Origin: Clostridiales bacterium
GTDB taxonomy: Bacteria > Bacillota > Clostridia > Saccharofermentanales > DTU023
DNA: 64,000 bases
Direction of reading: 5' to 3'
NCBI GenBank assembly: GCA_004556455.1
Contig: SFGY01000003.1
Span: forward strand, 62,001 to 126,000
Of the stretch, positions 59,952 to 64,000 are shown piece after piece. Numbering within the stretch: the first letter of the stretch is position 1; every line of letters begins with the position of its first letter. The translations under genes and the position numbers were made by a program. The notes beneath the pieces were generated by a model. It was not told the DNA's origin. It saw only the letters and a list, made by a program, of their open reading frames with translations, and made no database searches.

Positions 59952-62699
59952 ATGTCTCCGTGCGAGAACAAAAAAATGAAACGTAAAACTTTAACCTTCC
60001 TCCTGGCGCTCATCTTTTTGATCGGCACCATCTTTCCTTCTGCTTTGATTTCGGCCCAATCTTTTCTTTCGGAAGAAGCCATGCAGGAGGATTATGCTTT
60101 TTTCTGGCGCGTCTTGAACGAGGCCTATCCGCAAATGGCTGCTCTGCCGGTGCAGGGCGCGAGTCTGAAAGCTCTTCAATATGTTTACCGACCGCAGCCC
60201 GAGTTGATGAACAGTGCAGAGACTTACGCCGCTCACTATGCCAGCCTGGTCAGTGAACTCTGTGGAGGCGATATTATTGGTCACCTCGAGGTTGTAGAAC
60301 CGGGTCTGAGCTACGACACGCACTACAGCGAAGAATATGATTTTGCCTGTGAAGCGGGGGCTGATCTGGAGAGTGACCCTTGGTTTTCACCTTTTGAAAC
60401 CCGCGCATCTCGCTCCTTTTACGGCTGGAAAGGACGTCCGGACAACAAGGGTTGGGAGACGACCGATCCTTCCGACGAAGTGCAGACCGCAGGGCCGAAT
60501 TTCAGCTGGAGCATGGATGCGGAAAAAGGCATCGCCAGCTGCCGGGTGGAGAGCTTTTCCCTGGAAAATCTTGCGTCTGATGCACCGGCTATTGAAGCGA
60601 TGTATGACGCCATTGCGGAAATGGACACCCTTATCATCGATGTGCGGGGGAATCCCGGCGGACTGGCGCAGTACTGGCTCAAGTTTTTTGTTCAGCCAAA
60701 TCTCGATCACGATATTGACCTGCGCCTCTGGGGCCTTTACCGCCAATCTGAACTGACAAAGCCCTTTACTCAGGACATTGAAAATTACTGGGGAGATCCG
60801 CGCCCTTATGAAGCTGGAGAAGAGGGAGAAGAGCTTTCCACTGGGACAGAGCTAAGAGAAAAAGCTGAGCAAACAGAGGAAGTCAAACAAAGCGAGCCAA
60901 CAACACGCCCAGATGGACTGGAACCAAGAGCAGAAGCGACGCAAACGGAGGCAAGTGAACAAGATCAGGTCACAGAGGCAACAGAGGCGGAGGAAAGCGG
61001 CGTCAGCGAAACTCTCGAATTTCCCGGCATCACTGTTTTTACAGAATTGACCGAGCGCAGTGAGCTGCCTCAGCGTATCAAGCTTGACCCGGCTGAGACC
61101 TCTGAGCTTAGTGGAACGATCTGTGATCACTACTTTATCGAAGCGCTCGGCAGTGAAAAACGCTTCAAGGGCAAGATTGTGCTCCTGGTGGATGAGAACA
61201 GTTACTCGGCCACGGACACTTTTGCCGCCTTCTGCAAGCGCAGCGGATTTGCCAGAGTGGTCGGACGGCCCACGGGAGGCGACGGCGTCTGCTGTATTCC
61301 CGTCTATTTTTCTCTGCCGGCCTCCGGGCTGATCCTGCGCCTCAATATGGTCTATGGCCTCAATGAAGACGGTGCTTCCAACGAGCGCTTCGGTACGCCT
61401 CCGGATTTGCTGAGCCAGGATTCGGCCTCGGCGTTGCAGGATGCAGAACAAAGCAGTATAAGCCCGCGACCGCTTTCATCTCTGACAGCGGCTGAGCGAG
61501 CCGAAGACTTTCACAATTTCTGGGATATCCTCAGAAATGCCTATCCCATGCTGTCCTATCTCGAACGCAAGGGCGCTCAGGCGGATGAAGTCGAAGCAGA
61601 ATACGCAGAGCGACTGAATGAACTGGCCTTGAGCGATGATCCTCAGAGTTCAATCAATTTTTATGCGGAACAAATTCGGAGACTGGAGAGAGCAGAAGGA
61701 ATGGTGGGGCACCTTTCCGTTGTCGGTCTCAGCAACGATTTGCTCAATTCAGATTACCAGACCTACTGTTATATGAAGGAACAGCAGCAGAGTGATCCCT
61801 GGCAGCAGATGATGAGCAGTTTTTTTGAAAATCCTGCGGTGCTGCAGTTTTATCAGCTGAAAAAAGAAGCTCGTGAGGACGAAAGCAAGCCGCCCTCGAT
61901 GAAGATTCCCAATAACCTGAGCTTTATGAGCAATGCCGGGGAAAACTGGGCCTATGTGGCGATCCATTCCTTTCTCAATGACCGCAACGATGACGAAGCT
62001 CCGCTCAGGGATTTTTTTGTCTCCTCTGAAAAACTTGGCATCAGGAATATGATTGTTGATTTGCGAGGCAACCTGGGGGGGTACAACGATTACTGGCTCA
62101 ATAACATCGTCGCGCCGAATATCCGCCAGCCGTTGCAGATCGAAAATATTGGCCTCTACCAGGAAAATTACCGTACCAGACCCTTTATGGCCTACTACGC
62201 TTCCACCAGCTTTGAAGAGGATATGGCCGCGATGCTGGAGGCGGGGCCGCTGCCTTCCCTGATTTTTAACTGGAATCGCAGGGAGAGAAAGCTGCCGCCC
62301 CTGCCCGCGCTGGTGGAGAGCGATGTGAGCGGCCTGGATAAAGCCTTTCAGGAAACCATTCGTGTCGATAAAACAGAAGAACAGCCACTTTTCACCGGGC
62401 AGTTCTGGCTGCTCTGTGACCGCGACAGTTATTCGGCTTCGGAGTATTTTCTCAGCTTTGCCAAGCGTACGGGTTTTGCCCGTATTGTCGGCGAAGAGAG
62501 CGGTGGCGATGGCTCCTGCGTGGTGACCATTTACAGTCTTCTGCCCAATTCAGGTCTGCTTCTACGCTATAATGTCTTATACGGCTTAAATCCGGATGGG
62601 AGCTGCAGCGAAGAACATGCAACTGCTCCCGATGTGCCCGTAACCCCGGGTGAAGACGCCCTGTCTCGCTGCCTGGAGCTCATTAAAGAAGCACAGTAG
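59952..62699 (+). CDS. secreted protein with two tandem S41 protease-like domains
   Basis: 915-residue exported protein (signal peptide MKRKTLTFLLALIFLIGTIF...). Two homologous halves, about residues 35-500 and 520-915, each have a helical start (EDYAFFWRVLNEAYPQM and EDFHNFWDILRNAYPML). Each then has a GHL strand, the core strand IDVRGNPGGLAQYWLK or VDLRGNLGGYNDYWLN, and the catalytic-Ser segment DENSYSATDTFAAF or DRDSYSASEYFLSF followed by GFARxVGxxxGGDG. This is the tail-specific protease/IRBP-like S41 pattern without a PDZ domain. Half 1 has an acidic insertion (about 285-350). ATG 59952 is used; ATG 59976 gives a cleaner signal peptide. It lies 14 bases after the serpin-like gene. Confidence 0.84.
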   Translation: MSPCENKKMKRKTLTFLLALIFLIGTIFPSALISAQSFLSEEAMQEDYAFFWRVLNEAYPQMAALPVQGASLKALQYVYRPQPELMNSAETYAAHYASLVSELCGGDIIGHLEVVEPGLSYDTHYSEEYDFACEAGADLESDPWFSPFETRASRSFYGWKGRPDNKGWETTDPSDEVQTAGPNFSWSMDAEKGIASCRVESFSLENLASDAPAIEAMYDAIAEMDTLIIDVRGNPGGLAQYWLKFFVQPNLDHDIDLRLWGLYRQSELTKPFTQDIENYWGDPRPYEAGEEGEELSTGTELREKAEQTEEVKQSEPTTRPDGLEPRAEATQTEASEQDQVTEATEAEESGVSETLEFPGITVFTELTERSELPQRIKLDPAETSELSGTICDHYFIEALGSEKRFKGKIVLLVDENSYSATDTFAAFCKRSGFARVVGRPTGGDGVCCIPVYFSLPASGLILRLNMVYGLNEDGASNERFGTPPDLLSQDSASALQDAEQSSISPRPLSSLTAAERAEDFHNFWDILRNAYPMLSYLERKGAQADEVEAEYAERLNELALSDDPQSSINFYAEQIRRLERAEGMVGHLSVVGLSNDLLNSDYQTYCYMKEQQQSDPWQQMMSSFFENPAVLQFYQLKKEAREDESKPPSMKIPNNLSFMSNAGENWAYVAIHSFLNDRNDDEAPLRDFFVSSEKLGIRNMIVDLRGNLGGYNDYWLNNIVAPNIRQPLQIENIGLYQENYRTRPFMAYYASTSFEEDMAAMLEAGPLPSLIFNWNRRERKLPPLPALVESDVSGLDKAFQETIRVDKTEEQPLFTGQFWLLCDRDSYSASEYFLSFAKRTGFARIVGEESGGDGSCVVTIYSLLPNSGLLLRYNVLYGLNPDGSCSEEHATAPDVPVTPGEDALSRCLELIKEAQ

Positions 62700-62700
62700 A

Positions 62701-62830
62701 CGAACAGATTCACTCACGCAGTGAAGAAACAAATGAACGAACCACTGAAACAAATGAACAAACAACTGTAGAAGAACACATGAGCTTAAAGAACTGCCTC
62801 GAAGAGACGCCTTAAAGATCGAAGAAATGC
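62701..62830. repeat. degenerate short tandem repeats
   Basis: ACAAATGAACGAACCACTGA is followed by ACAAATGAACAAACAACTGT, and then TTAAAGAACTGCCTCGAAG and TTAAAGATCGAAGAAATGCC recur with about 20-26 base spacing. The spacer between the S41-type gene and the nitroreductase gene is built almost wholly of such units. Confidence 0.6.
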
Positions 62831-62864
62831 CTTAAAAAAGTCTTATAGAAAGAAGAGAGTAAAA

Positions 62865-63425
62865 ATGAACGAAACACTCCAATCTATTTTCTCGCGCAGC
62901 AGCACACGCAAATTCATGGCTCAGAAAGTCAGTGCAGAAGACATAGAAGTTCTGAAAAAGGCGGCCCTGGCAGCGCCTACAGCGCGCAATCTGCAGGAGC
63001 TGCGTTTTGCCTTTGTGGAAGATCAGGAGCTTATCACCAGGATCAGCGACGAGGTTTTTCGACGGATGGATGAAGAGCAGAACAGCGCCGGGAAAAAGCT
63101 GATGCAGGAACGCCGGGCAGCGAATGTTTTCTATGGAGCGCCGCTGGTCGTACTCATTTCCGCCCGTGAGGAAAAATGGTCGGAACTGGATGCGGGCATT
63201 GCTGTGCAGACCCTGGCTCTGGCGGCGGAATCCCTCGGCCTCGGCTCGTGTATTATCGGCATGGTTGACACGGCCTTCCAGCGCTGCCGGGAGGCCAATC
63301 TTCCGGCCCTTTTCGCTATGAGTGAGGAAGAAAGCTTCCGCATTGCCATTGCCATCGGTTATAAAGCCATGGAAAAGGAACCCCACCAGCCTGAGGTCCC
63401 GGAAGCAATTCGCTGCTTTAACTGA
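62865..63425 (+). CDS. nitroreductase family protein
   Basis: FMN-dependent oxidoreductase of 186 residues. The N-terminus has IFSRSSTRKFMAQKVSAEDI (FMN phosphate contact), APTARNLQELRFAFV, and near the C-terminus GLGSCIIGMVD and IAIAIGYKAMEKEP. The length is typical of the small group. ATG 62865 follows AAGAAGAG. The PatB-like gene begins 15 bases after the stop, so they form an operon. The substrate is not indicated. Confidence 0.92.
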   Translation: MNETLQSIFSRSSTRKFMAQKVSAEDIEVLKKAALAAPTARNLQELRFAFVEDQELITRISDEVFRRMDEEQNSAGKKLMQERRAANVFYGAPLVVLISAREEKWSELDAGIAVQTLALAAESLGLGSCIIGMVDTAFQRCREANLPALFAMSEEESFRIAIAIGYKAMEKEPHQPEVPEAIRCFN

Positions 63426-63440
63426 GAGCCGGAGGAACCT

Positions 63441-64000
63441 ATGAATTTTGATCAAAACATTGAACGCAGAGGAACCGCTTCCATTAAATGGGATCTGCTG
63501 GACAAGGTTTTCGGCGCACGCGCCGATGAGGATTGCCTCCCCCTCTGGGTGGCCGATATGGACTTCCCGGCCCCGGAGGCCGTCATCACCGAGCTGAAAA
63601 AACGTGTCGATCACGGGATTTTCGGCTATAGCTTTGCCGATGATGAGTTTTGGCAGATCGCTGTCGCGTATATCCGGCGTCACTATCACTGGGAGGTGGA
63701 GCCTGACTGGCTGAACACCACCCCGGGTATAGTCCCGGCCCTGAGTGCTGCCGTTGCGGCCTTCTGTAAGCCGGGCGATAAGGTCATGAGCTTTACCCCG
63801 GCCTATGGACCCTTTTTTGACGTGAGTGAAGAAAATGGCTGTGACTTTGTCGATTTGCCCCTGCAGCTTGATGAAAAGGGCCAGGCTTCGATTGATTTTT
63901 CTGCGATGGAAAAGGCTGTCGATGAAAGCTGCAGACTTTTCCTCCTCTGTTCCCCGCACAACCCCAGTGGACGGGTCTGGTCCCGTGAAGAACTGACCCG
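63441..64000 (+). CDS. PatB/MalY-type aminotransferase (cystathionine beta-lyase-like), 5' part
   Basis: The frame is open to the right edge of the window (186 codons seen). It begins MNFDQNIERRGTASIKWD and continues LPLWVADMDFPAPEAV, FGYSFADDEFW, TPGIVPALSAAVAAF, then FTPAYGPFFDV and LLCSPHNPSGRVWSREEL. These are the marker motifs of the MalY/PatB group of fold type I PLP enzymes (C-S lyases or aminotransferases). The PLP Lys lies beyond the edge. GGAGG precedes the ATG. It is the second gene of a unit with the nitroreductase. Confidence 0.93.
   Translation, partial: MNFDQNIERRGTASIKWDLLDKVFGARADEDCLPLWVADMDFPAPEAVITELKKRVDHGIFGYSFADDEFWQIAVAYIRRHYHWEVEPDWLNTTPGIVPALSAAVAAFCKPGDKVMSFTPAYGPFFDVSEENGCDFVDLPLQLDEKGQASIDFSAMEKAVDESCRLFLLCSPHNPSGRVWSREELT

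Overview
The window looks like the chromosomal origin region of a Gram-positive, Bacillota (Firmicutes) bacterium of moderate GC. The evidence is the order dnaA-dnaN-recF-remB-gyrB followed by parA-parB with two perfect parS sites, a PyrR-type attenuator ahead of pyrBI, an LPXTG wall-anchored protein, lipoprotein-type ribose binding protein, AGGAGG-type ribosome binding sites and a tRNA with encoded CCA. The yaaA gene that often sits between dnaN and recF is absent. I cannot name the species.

Layout. 1-6801 (+): end of an ABC exporter (ATPase tail plus NatB-like permease), NAD synthetase whose glutaminase domain has lost its catalytic triad, Fpg/MutM, cardiolipin synthase and a DUF3783 protein. 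6802-16580 (+): oriC candidates around dnaA, then dnaN, recF, remB, gyrB with an acidic N-terminal extension, parS sites, parA and parB. 16947-19860: tRNA-Ser(UGA) followed by a decayed island holding a truncated tyrosine integrase, a NYN nuclease-like gene, transposase fragments (ISL3-like and IS256) and a DJ-1-like gene without its nucleophilic Cys. 19949-25536 (+): ribose operon rbsK-rbsD-rbsA-rbsC-rbsB, with degenerate tandem repeats in its spacers and a lipoprotein RbsB carrying five 11-residue amphipathic repeats. 25657-27631 (+): an ABC-F ATPase behind a four-codon leader ORF and a hairpin over its ribosome binding site.

From 27750 to 57840 almost all genes are on the minus strand: a zinc-ribbon membrane protein, a serine hydrolase, adenine deaminase, pyrB-pyrI under a PyrR attenuator, a peptide ABC transporter operon with an M20/RocB-like peptidase, an OsmC protein, an IS graveyard (about 44.8-45.5 kb), and an operon of two SCP2-like proteins, a class III aminotransferase and a split transketolase, probably with TetR and aldehyde dehydrogenase genes at its end. 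Its promoter carries a perfect 11-bp inverted repeat. Plus-strand exceptions are the LPXTG protein with a C10 tract (35266-36342) and a C39-like membrane protein (46638-48359). Minus-strand pyridoxamine kinase and proline iminopeptidase genes follow. 58228-64000 (+) holds a secreted serpin-like protein with a long insertion in its reactive loop, a secreted double S41 protease-like protein, a nitroreductase and the start of a PatB/MalY-type aminotransferase.

The best candidate for an undescribed system is the SCP2/transketolase/aminotransferase operon. The PyrR switch, the ABC-F leader, the inactive-looking NadE glutaminase domain, the repeat-tethered RbsB and the serpin/S41 pair are the other notable points. 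All family assignments were made by reading motifs; no database search was run.
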